From positions 50,789 through 114,788 of the forward strand of contig DDTF01000029.1 in the NCBI GenBank assembly GCA_002345965.1: 64,000 bases of DNA, in the 5' to 3' direction. The stretch is from Flammeovirgaceae bacterium UBA2371. Lineage in GTDB: Bacteria; Bacteroidota; Bacteroidia; Cytophagales; Cyclobacteriaceae. Below the pieces are notes generated by a model. It had not been told where the DNA came from. It did not search any database and saw nothing but the letters and a program-made list of their open reading frames with translations. Every line of letters begins with the position of its first letter. Positions within the stretch are counted from its first letter, which is position 1. Both the position numbers and the translations under genes were made by a program. Shown here piece after piece: positions 25,812-34,100 of this stretch.

Positions 25812-26285
25812 ATGAAGAAGAGACGTATGCAAACATCTTCTTCCGGAAGAATGAAAATTAAGGAAAGAAGATACAATGTTATTATGATAACGTTGGTAGT
25901 GGTATTGTTCGGGGGGTACTTCGTTTGGCTTGGGTATGGTATATATAAACAGGAGCGGCATGACTACATAGTACGTGAGAATCTTAAATCAATGCCAGTG
26001 CCTGGCGCCCCTATCGATCCTAAAATGGTTTGTATGGTAAATAACATGTACATGGGTATTGACCAGATTCCAGTATTGGTGCAAAATAAAACTTACTATG
26101 GCTGTTGTGATAAATGCGTGCGCGATCTGAATGAGGATGAAACCGTGAGGTATGCCATTGACCCCTTCAGTAACGTTAGAGTGGATAAGGCACTTGCTTT
26201 TATAACGATGAACTCCAAACAAAAGGGAGCTATTCTATATTTCGAGTCCAAAGAAAACGCAAAGAGATACTTCGAAAATGACTAA
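25812..26285 (+). CDS. membrane-anchored TRASH-like metal-binding protein
   Basis: A 157-residue protein. A basic N-terminus is followed by one membrane helix (about 24-45, VIMITLVVVLFGGYFVWLG). The outer domain contains PKMVCMVNNMYMG, YYGCCDKCVRDLN and DPFSNVRVDKALAFI, a Cys pattern resembling TRASH/YHS-type metal-binding domains. It likely sits in the inner membrane with the Cys-rich domain in the periplasm, sensing or chaperoning copper. The family name is uncertain, but the Cys motif and the neighbouring copper genes make metal binding a fair inference. Confidence 0.6.
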   Translation: MKKRRMQTSSSGRMKIKERRYNVIMITLVVVLFGGYFVWLGYGIYKQERHDYIVRENLKSMPVPGAPIDPKMVCMVNNMYMGIDQIPVLVQNKTYYGCCDKCVRDLNEDETVRYAIDPFSNVRVDKALAFITMNSKQKGAILYFESKENAKRYFEND

Positions 26286-26307
26286 GATCATTTCTTTGAG
26301 TGATATA

Positions 26308-26340
26308 AGTTACTGACCAAGTCTTGCAAGGTTAGTAACT
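26308..26340. promoter_or_regulatory. 11-bp inverted repeat between metal genes
   Basis: AGTTACTGACC (26308-26318) pairs with GGTTAGTAACT (26330-26340) with a single G-T mismatch; the loop contains CTTGCAAG, itself a palindrome. It may be a terminator without T tract or an operator for a dimeric regulator of the DUF302 gene. No regulator gene is visible in the window. Confidence 0.4.
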
Positions 26341-26425
26341 ATGCAAGTAGTTAAATTAAAGACGGAAATAGGTTGATGAATTTTCGCCTTTAACTTGATT
26401 ATTCTAGAAAATTAAAAATTTGGTA

Positions 26426-26812
26426 ATGGGTTATTATTTCAATAAGAAGCTTTCAGGTGATTTCGATCAGACAATTGAAAAAGTTACCGAAGGACTAAAA
26501 AAGGAAGGTTTTGGCATCCTCACCGACATTGACATCAAAGCCACACTGAAACAAAAGTTGGATGTTGATTTCTATAATTACCGGATACTTGGCGCCTGCA
26601 ATCCTCCTTTTGCCTACAAGGCTTTGCAAACTGAAGATAAGATTGGAACAATGCTCCCCTGTAATGTCATAATCCAGGAGAAGAAACAAGGAGAAATTGA
26701 AGTATCGGCTGTTGACCCTGGTGCCTCTATGCAGGCTGTTGAAAATGAGAAGTTGGCTGAAATAGCAAACGAAATAAGAAGCAAACTCGCGAAAGTGATT
26801 TCCAGTTTATAA
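26426..26812 (+). CDS. DUF302 family protein
   Basis: A 128-residue protein started at ATG 26426 (MGYYFNKKLSGDFDQTIEKV); a TTG two codons upstream is the alternative. The DUF302 pattern is clear: KEGFGILTDIDIKATLKQKL, YRILGACNPPFAYKAL, IGTMLPCNVIIQE and VSAVDPGASM. The fold is a small alpha/beta domain of unknown biochemical role, often found beside heavy-metal transport genes. One Cys pair (ACNPP and PCNVI) could be redox-active or bind metal. Confidence 0.85.
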   Translation: MGYYFNKKLSGDFDQTIEKVTEGLKKEGFGILTDIDIKATLKQKLDVDFYNYRILGACNPPFAYKALQTEDKIGTMLPCNVIIQEKKQGEIEVSAVDPGASMQAVENEKLAEIANEIRSKLAKVISSL

Positions 26813-26904
26813 ATAAATTGTTTTTGAGCTCAATTCCTGTTCAATTATCGGAAAAGCCTTTGAATGAATTGCTTAAAAGAAACAAGAACCTTAATAATTA
26901 AAGT

Positions 26905-27417
26905 ATGAAAACTTCAATAATTGTGTTGGGCGTAGCCATGGCAGCGATCATCGCCTCCTGTGATATGAACAATGACCAAATTCGCTCTAAATTGTCAGAC
27001 CAGATTATAGGCACCTACAACGGTACACTTACATCCAGTTTGTCACAAACCACATCGGCAACGGCTGAAATCACATCCATGAATGATTATACCGTCCAGG
27101 TTCATTGTTTTAACGCTGATGTTGACACCACGTTTTCCATTGAACTCTATCAAGATGGCAATATGATGAGGGTATGTGCCACTGAAAATGATTTCAAGAA
27201 TCAATATGGCCACAATATGTCAGCCAATCATCACATGATGGGAAGTAATGGCAATTGGACTTCTTGGCAGCAGCACATGAGCGCTGAACACAATCCAGAT
27301 GATGAACATTTCGGCTATTTCGATATGAATGCTCAGACATTCAACTATACTTTTGAATTCATGACTGGGGCTTTGAGTGGTAGCAGACTAAGCTTTTCAG
27401 GCAAACGCAAAAATTGA
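26905..27417 (+). CDS. His/Met-rich lipoprotein of unknown function
   Basis: A 170-residue exported protein with lipobox IIASC (Cys at residue 19) after a hydrophobic signal. The mature part begins with a beta-rich domain (IGTYNGTLTSSLSQ) and then has a His/Met cluster, GHNMSANHHMMGSN and WQQHMSAEHNPDDEH. Such clusters suggest Cu+/Cu2+ binding on the outer-membrane or periplasmic side. It has no recognised family. It lies between the two copper-export blocks and is followed by a 270-bp gap before the second block. Confidence 0.65.
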   Translation: MKTSIIVLGVAMAAIIASCDMNNDQIRSKLSDQIIGTYNGTLTSSLSQTTSATAEITSMNDYTVQVHCFNADVDTTFSIELYQDGNMMRVCATENDFKNQYGHNMSANHHMMGSNGNWTSWQQHMSAEHNPDDEHFGYFDMNAQTFNYTFEFMTGALSGSRLSFSGKRKN

Positions 27418-27690
27418 TTACTTGACGTCAGCAACTCATTATCCTGTTAGGAATTTTTTTTTATTCATAAGCAAAGTGGTGGTAATTCCATGGTAATTAC
27501 TTGGATGAAATATAAAGTTCGGGAATAAAGTCTGTCTAATCTCTCAAAATTCGTTCTAAAGCTGTTACTAACATAACTCACAGTATTGAGTGTGCTCGGT
27601 CAATACGGGAAGAAACGTGTAAATTTTCCAGCTTTAAGCAACGAGTATGTCATCGAAAAATTTAGTGAGTCAGACTCGTAACAACAAACA
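27418..27690. other. intergenic region upstream of the second export block
   Basis: A 273-bp gap with no credible gene. It has a small hairpin with arms GTAATT/AATTAC around CCATGG near 27482-27501, and a long T run (about 27447-27456). The region presumably carries the promoter of the second copper block, but no clear TTG/TAnnTTTG pair was found. Confidence 0.4.
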
Positions 27691-28125
27691 ATGTATTCCC
27701 GTATATTGCATGAGCAATTGAAAAAGATCAAAACCATAGTTACGGCCTTGCTGGCGATTCTTGTACTGTTATCCTCTATCAGTCAAGCAATTAGCATTCA
27801 TTTGTGCGAGGGTAACCCGCAAGCAATGGCCCTTATTGGACAGGCGAAATCCTGTAGCCAAGCTACCATACCCTGTGAGCATACAGGGTCTTCCCTAGAT
27901 GTTAAAAGTTGCTGCCAAGACATAACCATAAGTGTATTCCATGCTGAGGCTTATAGTGTAAGCGATCATGTCAAGTTGGGTTCTTTGCAAACTGCCCTTC
28001 TTCCGACCAATCCCTCAAGATTCCTCAACGATTCTGATTATCAGATAACCAAGTCGTATGTTGGTTACAAATCACCGATTATAGAACGGGATATTACCAC
28101 ACTCGTTCACAAATTCCTTATTTAA
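27691..28125 (+). CDS. HYC_CC_PP family protein (second copy)
   Basis: A 144-residue exported protein with signal segment TIVTALLAILVLLSSISQA. It repeats the family pattern: SIHLCEGN, AKSCSQ, KSCCQD, KSPIIERDITTLVHKFLI. The paralogue at 16982 ends in the very similar RDITILVQSFLI. Both lie just upstream of CusA-type pump genes, pointing to a conserved role in periplasmic copper handling. A second possible start is the codon for residue 9-10 region; the ATG at 27691 keeps a basic N-terminus before the signal helix. Confidence 0.75.
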   Translation: MYSRILHEQLKKIKTIVTALLAILVLLSSISQAISIHLCEGNPQAMALIGQAKSCSQATIPCEHTGSSLDVKSCCQDITISVFHAEAYSVSDHVKLGSLQTALLPTNPSRFLNDSDYQITKSYVGYKSPIIERDITTLVHKFLI

Positions 28126-28156
28126 CAGTATTCTCTTTCGAAGCGAATTTCATTTC

Positions 28157-28220
28157 CCTATTTTAATAGGTTGAAGTTCGAACGAACAGTGCTTTCGCAC
28201 TGGGCATCGCATTCTGATGC
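28157..28220 (+). promoter_or_regulatory. three consecutive hairpins in the leader of the second RND pump gene
   Basis: CCTATT-TT-AATAGG (28157-28170), CAGTGC-TTTC-GCACTG (28187-28202) and GCATC...GATGC (28204-28220) lie between the HYC_CC_PP gene and the pump start at 28270. A structured leader occupies the same place in the first block (17411-17470), although the sequences differ. Attenuation or RNA processing is possible. Confidence 0.45.
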
Positions 28221-28269
28221 AATCTCCATCTATTTTTCACTTAAGGTACATTCATATCATAATGAGTAT

Positions 28270-29562
28270 ATGATCGAAAGAATAATTTCTTACTCTATAC
28301 ACAATCGTTTTATTATCCTGCTTATCGCAGCAGGCCTCTTTGGGTGGGGTTTACACTCCGTAAAGGTCAATAAGATTGATGCCATCCCTGACCTTTCTGA
28401 AAACCAAGTTATCGTGTTCACTGAATGGATGGGACGAAGCCCACAGATCATGGAAGATCAGGTTACCTATCCGCTGGTCACTAATCTTCAGGCCTTGCCC
28501 CAGATAAAATATGTTCGGGGTACATCCATGTTCGGGATGAGTTTTGTTTACGTGATCTTTGAAGATGATGTGGACGTTTACTGGGCTCGGCAACGCGTTC
28601 TTGAAAGGTTGAATTATGCATCACGCCTGTTGCCGGAAGATGTTGTTCCAACCATTGGTCCGGATGGCACAGGTGTCGGCCACATACTGTGGTATACACT
28701 GGAGGCCCCCGGTATGGATCTTGGAGAACAACGTGCTATACAAGACTGGTACGTAAAATTCGGGTTACAAAATGTACCTGGAGTTGCCGAGGTAGCCTCT
28801 TTCGGGGGATTTGAAAAACAGTACCAGGTAACGATCAATCCCAATAAACTCACTTACTATGGGCTCTCAATCCCTCAAGTGATTCAATCCATTCGTGCCA
28901 ATAACAATGAAGCTGGTGGAAGAAAGTTTGAAGTGAATGACATCGGATACGTGATCAAAACTACCGGATATATCCAGAGCATTGAGGCTATTGAAATGAT
29001 CCCTTTAAAAACGGTGAATTCCATACCGGTTACGGTCAAGGATGTAGCGACTGTGCAGATGACCGGCCAACTTCGTCTTGGCATTTTTGATGTCAGTGGC
29101 GAAGGTGAGGCTGTCGGAGGTATTGTCGTGATGCGTTATGGTGAAAATGCCGATGAGGTGATCAAGAGAGTGAAGAAAAAAATGGAAGAAGTAGCCAAGG
29201 GTTTTCCCGAGGGCATGAAATTCAATCTTGCTTACGATCGCAGCGAGTTAATCGAAGAGTCTGTTTCTTCCATTAAGAAAACGCTTATCGAAGAAATGAT
29301 CGTAGTTTCACTAGTGGTGATCATCTTCCTGTTTCACTGGCGCAGCGCACTAAGCATTATTATTCAAATACCCATTACACTGGCCACCGCTTTCATTTTA
29401 TTAAATGCTTTTAACATCTCCTCCAACATCATGTCCCTCACTGGAGTGGCGCTTGCCATCGGGGTAATTGTTGATAACGGAATTATCATGTCGGAGAATG
29501 CTTACAAACACCTTAGTCAACGCTACGCTGAAGAAATGGCAAAAAAATCAGGGAACGCTTAA
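28270..29562 (+). CDS. cusA: CusA-type RND pump, N-terminal part (frame broken at A7 run)
   Basis: The first 430 residues of a heavy-metal RND pump, from TM1 (MIERIISYSIHNRFIILLI) through the first periplasmic loop to TM4 (GVALAIGVIVDNGIIMSENA). The ATG at 28270 is preferred over TTG 28171, which adds an unrelated polar stretch. The frame ends at TAA 29560 shortly after GCA-AAA-AAA-TCA. A run of seven A (29541-29547) lies just before; removing one A joins this frame to the next one and restores normal CusA. The break falls in the hydrophilic cytoplasmic loop between TM4 and TM5. It may be a true mutation, transcript slippage, a split pump or a sequence error. Confidence 0.85.
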   Translation: MIERIISYSIHNRFIILLIAAGLFGWGLHSVKVNKIDAIPDLSENQVIVFTEWMGRSPQIMEDQVTYPLVTNLQALPQIKYVRGTSMFGMSFVYVIFEDDVDVYWARQRVLERLNYASRLLPEDVVPTIGPDGTGVGHILWYTLEAPGMDLGEQRAIQDWYVKFGLQNVPGVAEVASFGGFEKQYQVTINPNKLTYYGLSIPQVIQSIRANNNEAGGRKFEVNDIGYVIKTTGYIQSIEAIEMIPLKTVNSIPVTVKDVATVQMTGQLRLGIFDVSGEGEAVGGIVVMRYGENADEVIKRVKKKMEEVAKGFPEGMKFNLAYDRSELIEESVSSIKKTLIEEMIVVSLVVIIFLFHWRSALSIIIQIPITLATAFILLNAFNISSNIMSLTGVALAIGVIVDNGIIMSENAYKHLSQRYAEEMAKKSGNA

Positions 29563-29572
29563 AAAGATAGCT

Positions 29573-31510
29573 ATGAAATTTCTTAAAATATTCTCCCGAA
29601 AAAAAGAAGAACCATGGATTACCGAAGAAGAACGTCTTGCTGTGATCGAAAAATCAAGTAAGCAGGTTTCACGGGGAGTCTTCTACTCTACGATTATCAT
29701 TATCACTTCATTTCTTCCGGTATTCATGCTTACCGGACAAGAGGGTAAACTGTTTCATCCGCTCGCATATACCAAAACCTTCATTATGATCGTGGATGCA
29801 GTATTGGTTGTTACTCTTGCACCCGTACTTATTTCGTTTTTTATGAAAGGGAAATTCAAAGACGAGAACACGAATCCTGTTAACCGGGTTCTGGAACGCG
29901 TTTATGAACCGGTTATCCGATGGTGTATGAAATGGCGCAAGACTACGATTGGAATTAACATCGCTGCGCTGGTCATCAGCATTCCCTTGATCATCAGCCT
30001 GGGCTCAGAATTTATGCCTCCGCTTGATGAACAATCCATTCTGTTCATGCCAGTAACACTTCCTGATATTTCAAATGCCGAGGCCAAACGTATTCTTCAA
30101 GTCCAGGATAAAATCATTCACTCGGTACCGGAAGTAGACAAAGTGTTAGGCAAGGCAGGTCGTGCCAGTACAGCTACCGATAATTCACCCATTAGCATGA
30201 TCGAAACAATCATCATGCTTAAGCCAAAAAGCGAGTGGCGTCCGGGGATAACGAAAAAAGATATCGTTAATGAATTGGATGCCAAACTTCAAATTCCCGG
30301 AGTGGTTAACGGATGGACACAACCCATTATTAACCGCATCAATATGTTGGCCACCGGAGTTCGCACTGATGTAGGTGTAAAGGTGTATGGTCAGAATCTT
30401 GATACAATTTATGCCGTTTCTGAAAAAGTTAAGACGGCTCTGGAAGGAATTCCTGGCATTAAAGATTTGTATGTTGAGCCCATCACAGGAGGCAAATACC
30501 TGGTTATTGATATTAAACGTGAAGAAATTGGGCGTTATGGCCTCAACATAGATGACGTAAACATGATGGTAGAATCCGCTATTGGAGGTACTCCCATCAC
30601 GCGTACGATTGAAGGCCGTCAACGTTTTTCAGTGAATGTGCGGTTGGCCCAAGACTACCGGAACAGCCTGGATCAACTTAAACGAATTCCGGTTCAAACT
30701 CCAGCATTGGGTACAATCCCATTATCGGATGTGGCTGACCTTCGGTTTGAAGATGGCCCACCCATGATCAACTCAGAAAATGCCATGTTGCGCGGGGCAG
30801 TACTTTTTAATGTCCGCGACCGTGACCTAGGCAGCACAGTACAAGAAGCCATTGACAAATTAAACAGTGACCTCTCAAGCCTACCTAATGGATATTATAT
30901 TGAATGGAGCGGTCAGTATGAAAATCTTATCCGAAGCAAGAAAACATTAACGTTGATTGCGCCCATTGTTTTTATCATCATATTCCTCTCGCTCTACTTC
31001 GCTTTCCATTCCATTCGCGAGGCATTCTTTAGTTTGATAACGGTACCCTTTGCGCTTATTGGAGGGGCTTACATAATTTATTTCTGGGGTGTTCACTTAT
31101 CGGTAGCCGTTGCGGTTGGATTCATTGCTTTGTTCGGTATTGCCGTAGAGACCGGTGTCGTGATGGTAATCTATCTCAACGATGCGATGAGGCAACTTGT
31201 AGAGTTGAAAGGCAACTCGCGCGAGACCATTTCAATGAATGAATTAAAGGAATATGTCATTGCCGGAGCAGCAAAACGCCTAAGACCTAAACTGATGACA
31301 GTATCAGTAGCCTTATTTGGCCTCGTACCAGTATTGTGGGCCACCGGGGTAGGCAGCGATGTAATGAAACCCATTGTGCTGCCTATGATCGGGGGTGTGC
31401 TCACATCCTCCACCCACATCCTTTTAGTAACACCACTGATCTTTTTGATGACTAAAGAATATGAGCTTAAAAAATTCGGAAAGCTTGAAATCCATGAAAT
31501 CAAACATTAA
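29573..31510 (+). CDS. cusA: CusA-type RND pump, C-terminal part
   Basis: The remaining 645 residues of the second pump. In the shifted frame the protein continues QGTLKKIAMKFLKIFSRKK and then TEEERLAVIEKSSKQVSRG, TM5-TM12, GSEFMPPLDEQSILFM and the periplasmic loop with GVKVYGQNLDTI. If translated separately, the ATG at 29573 lies 10 nt after the upstream stop. Joined to 28270-29562 the protein would be about 1080 residues, a normal CusA size, in contrast to the 1280-residue first pump. Overlaps the TolC gene by 17 nt. Confidence 0.87.
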   Translation: MKFLKIFSRKKEEPWITEEERLAVIEKSSKQVSRGVFYSTIIIITSFLPVFMLTGQEGKLFHPLAYTKTFIMIVDAVLVVTLAPVLISFFMKGKFKDENTNPVNRVLERVYEPVIRWCMKWRKTTIGINIAALVISIPLIISLGSEFMPPLDEQSILFMPVTLPDISNAEAKRILQVQDKIIHSVPEVDKVLGKAGRASTATDNSPISMIETIIMLKPKSEWRPGITKKDIVNELDAKLQIPGVVNGWTQPIINRINMLATGVRTDVGVKVYGQNLDTIYAVSEKVKTALEGIPGIKDLYVEPITGGKYLVIDIKREEIGRYGLNIDDVNMMVESAIGGTPITRTIEGRQRFSVNVRLAQDYRNSLDQLKRIPVQTPALGTIPLSDVADLRFEDGPPMINSENAMLRGAVLFNVRDRDLGSTVQEAIDKLNSDLSSLPNGYYIEWSGQYENLIRSKKTLTLIAPIVFIIIFLSLYFAFHSIREAFFSLITVPFALIGGAYIIYFWGVHLSVAVAVGFIALFGIAVETGVVMVIYLNDAMRQLVELKGNSRETISMNELKEYVIAGAAKRLRPKLMTVSVALFGLVPVLWATGVGSDVMKPIVLPMIGGVLTSSTHILLVTPLIFLMTKEYELKKFGKLEIHEIKH

Positions 31511-32747
31511 AACTATAATGCTAGCCTGGCTGGCGCTTTGGAGCAGTCTCACCGCCCAGGCACAGCAACGATTAAAGTTGGACAGCATCCTCACTGTGAT
31601 TCATCGGAACAATCCCATGTTGCAGGAATATCGATACAAAGCACAAGCACTAAATGAAATCTCTAAAGGTGCGAAAAGTTGGATGGCCCCGATGGTTGGA
31701 CTGGGAACTTTTATGACCCCCTATCCTGGTCAAATGGTGATGGATGAAAGGGATAAAGGATCTGTGATGATCTCCGCTGAACAATCTATCCCCAATCCGT
31801 CAAAACTAATGGCCAATCAGCAGTTACTCTCCTCAAAAGCTGCTATTGAAGAGGCCGCTGGTTCATTCACATTCAACGAACTGAGGTCGCAGGCAAAAAT
31901 AGCATTTTATGATTGGTTTGTTTTGGAAAAGAAGCTGCTGATCCTTCGCGAGAATCAGGAAATCATTCAACTCATGTTCAACATTGCCAAAGCACGGTAT
32001 CCCTATAACCAAAGTCCCTTAGGCAACAGCTTCAAGGCAGAAGGACGATTGCATGAAGTCGAGAATATGATCTTTATGACAGAAAATGAAATCATTCAGA
32101 AAAACATTGCACTCAATGCATTGATGAACCTGCCCAAAGATGTTCGCTTTGCCATCGATACCGTCTTCCGGGAGTTTGGTCCGGTAGAACTTGCTGTAGA
32201 CACTACGTTACTGGCAAACACCCGTAGCGATATCCGGCAACTCAATAACACCATTCAAACGATGCGTTATGCTGTGAAGTTGGAAGGCTATCAGGCCAAG
32301 CCGGACTTTAGAATCCGATATAACCACATGGCTCCATTGGGGCAGATGATGCCCAGCGCTTACACAATTGAGGGTATGGTTTCTATACCCATCGCTCCAT
32401 GGTCTTCGAAAATGTACAAGGCCAACGTACGAGGAATGAATCTCCAAATTGAAGCGATGAAACGTGGGCGCGAAGCTATTCTGAACGAAGCACAAGGAAT
32501 GGCTGCGGGAATGGCTTGGGAAATACAAACCACCAGAAAGCAACTGGACAACTACGAGCAAAAAATAATTCCGGCACTTGACAGAAACTACGAGACCGTA
32601 ATGCTGGCATACGAAGAGAACCGCGAGGAGTTGCCTATTGTAATTGATGCATACGAAGCCCTCATCATGGCACAAATCCAATACTTAGATGTGATGAGAA
32701 GATATTATCAGATGATCGTGAGTTATGAAAAACAATTGGAAAAATAA
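31494..32747 (+). CDS. TolC family outer-membrane efflux protein (second copy)
   Basis: A 417-residue channel protein started at ATG 31494 (MKSNIKTIMLAWLALWSS), overlapping the pump gene by 17 nt just as in the first block. The signal peptide ends near TAQAQ. Long helical repeats (LRSQAKIAFYDWFVLEKKLL and YLDVMRRYYQMIVSYEKQL) fit the OEP fold. An internal AQGMAAGMAWEIQTTRKQ helix is typical of the coiled-coil barrel. It provides the outer-membrane conduit for the second pump. Confidence 0.88.
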   Translation: MKSNIKTIMLAWLALWSSLTAQAQQRLKLDSILTVIHRNNPMLQEYRYKAQALNEISKGAKSWMAPMVGLGTFMTPYPGQMVMDERDKGSVMISAEQSIPNPSKLMANQQLLSSKAAIEEAAGSFTFNELRSQAKIAFYDWFVLEKKLLILRENQEIIQLMFNIAKARYPYNQSPLGNSFKAEGRLHEVENMIFMTENEIIQKNIALNALMNLPKDVRFAIDTVFREFGPVELAVDTTLLANTRSDIRQLNNTIQTMRYAVKLEGYQAKPDFRIRYNHMAPLGQMMPSAYTIEGMVSIPIAPWSSKMYKANVRGMNLQIEAMKRGREAILNEAQGMAAGMAWEIQTTRKQLDNYEQKIIPALDRNYETVMLAYEENREELPIVIDAYEALIMAQIQYLDVMRRYYQMIVSYEKQLEK

Positions 32748-32748
32748 T

Positions 32749-34095
32749 ATGCAACGTGCGATTGATAAAAGTCTGAAAGCATTTGCTCTCCTTATCGTAA
32801 TGATGGGTTTGGTTGCAGCATGTAATTCAGAAAAGGACAAAGAGGTGCATGCTCACGATGAATACACCTGCCCCATGCATCCCCAGATTACTCAGGATAA
32901 ACCGGGAACTTGCCCCATCTGCGGAATGGATTTGGTAAAGAAGTCTGGCGCAGAACAACCGGTAGCCGTATCGGAGGAAATGAAAGATCTGATCAAGCCT
33001 ACGAATAGCTCTGTGGTAGCTGCTATTGAGATGATTCGGCCGGAAAGAAAAACGCTGCCAGTCAATGTCACAGCCCCGGGAGTAATCAGCTATGATACCC
33101 GTAAAACCTACTCGGTGCCTGTGCGCTTTGGCGGACGCATTGAAAAGCTTTATCTGAAATACAACTATCAACCCGTGAGAAAAGGCCAGGTGATCATGGA
33201 GATATATAGTCCGGAATTGATTACTGCGCAACGAGAGTTACTCTACGTGGTAAGCCAGCATAAGGAACAATTCGAAATCATCGAGTCTGCAAAACAGAAA
33301 CTACAATTACTGGGACTTACTAAAGATCAAATAGAGAACATCATCAAGACCGGAAAAGAATCCTTTGCGTTCCCGGTGTTCAGCCCTTACTCTGGGTACA
33401 TCGTGGAGTCAAACGTGTCTCTTCCTGAAGCCAGCACGGCAAGTGGTGCATCATCAACATCCATGAGCGGAGGTGGAATGAATAAAAAATCAGGAGGCGC
33501 TATGGGTGGAGGGGTGCAGCCAAGCAATGCAATGAATTCGGCAAATTCATCACTGGCCACGGGCGGGCAATTTTCAACTCGCGAAGGTATGTATGTGTCC
33601 ACAGGGCAAAGTCTCTTCAAAGTCGTAGATGGTACTCGCCTTTGGGCTGAACTGTATTTCCCCGCGAAGGAAGGTGCGCAGATCAGAAAAGGTGTGCTCA
33701 TTGAACTCCACATTAAAGGTACACCCGAAGCGATACAGGCAAAGGGGGACTTTATTCAGCCATTTTTCAGCGAGGGCAAACAATTCCTGCAAGTTAGATC
33801 CTACATCAATGCTATCGCCACTGAAATCCGTGTTGGACAACTTTTAACGGCTCATGTTACTGAGACACATAACCAGGCACTGTGGATCCCGAAAAAGGCA
33901 ATTCTTGATCTTGGAGTTCAGCAAATAGTTTTCATCAAAGAGAAGGCAACCTACATTCCCTTTAAAGTAAAAACAGGAGTAGAGACGGATGGCTGGATTG
34001 AAATTACTGAAGGGTTAGATGAGTCGATGGAGATTGCCGCCAATGCTCAATACCTGGTAGACAGCGAGAGTTTTATAAAAGTAATTAACCCATAA
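32749..34095 (+). CDS. cusB: RND adaptor lipoprotein with heavy-metal-binding domain (no DUF3347)
   Basis: A 448-residue adaptor. The ATG at 32749, 1 nt after the TolC stop, gives a signal ending in lipobox GLVAAC; ATG 32725 is an alternative that overlaps TolC. The heavy-metal-binding domain CPMHPQITQDKPGTCPICGM is at about 40-60. The adaptor core (SPELITAQRELLY, FSPYSGYIVESNV) is interrupted by a Gly/Ser/Met-rich stretch (about 225-270, SMSGGGMNKKSGGAMGGG). Barrel and membrane-proximal domains follow. The block encodes a second, different adaptor immediately downstream, so two adaptors may form a hetero-hexamer. Confidence 0.9.
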   Translation: MQRAIDKSLKAFALLIVMMGLVAACNSEKDKEVHAHDEYTCPMHPQITQDKPGTCPICGMDLVKKSGAEQPVAVSEEMKDLIKPTNSSVVAAIEMIRPERKTLPVNVTAPGVISYDTRKTYSVPVRFGGRIEKLYLKYNYQPVRKGQVIMEIYSPELITAQRELLYVVSQHKEQFEIIESAKQKLQLLGLTKDQIENIIKTGKESFAFPVFSPYSGYIVESNVSLPEASTASGASSTSMSGGGMNKKSGGAMGGGVQPSNAMNSANSSLATGGQFSTREGMYVSTGQSLFKVVDGTRLWAELYFPAKEGAQIRKGVLIELHIKGTPEAIQAKGDFIQPFFSEGKQFLQVRSYINAIATEIRVGQLLTAHVTETHNQALWIPKKAILDLGVQQIVFIKEKATYIPFKVKTGVETDGWIEITEGLDESMEIAANAQYLVDSESFIKVINP

Positions 34096-34100
34096 CAACG

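Noticed and set aside
26308..26340. CueR/MerR-type operator
   Set aside because: CTTGCAAG in the loop is suggestive, but no properly spaced promoter or regulator gene supports it; kept only as an inverted repeat.
28171..28269. N-terminal extension of the second CusA from TTG 28171
   Set aside because: The added 33 residues are polar, overlap three hairpins and are unlike CusA N-termini; ATG 28270 gives the normal start.
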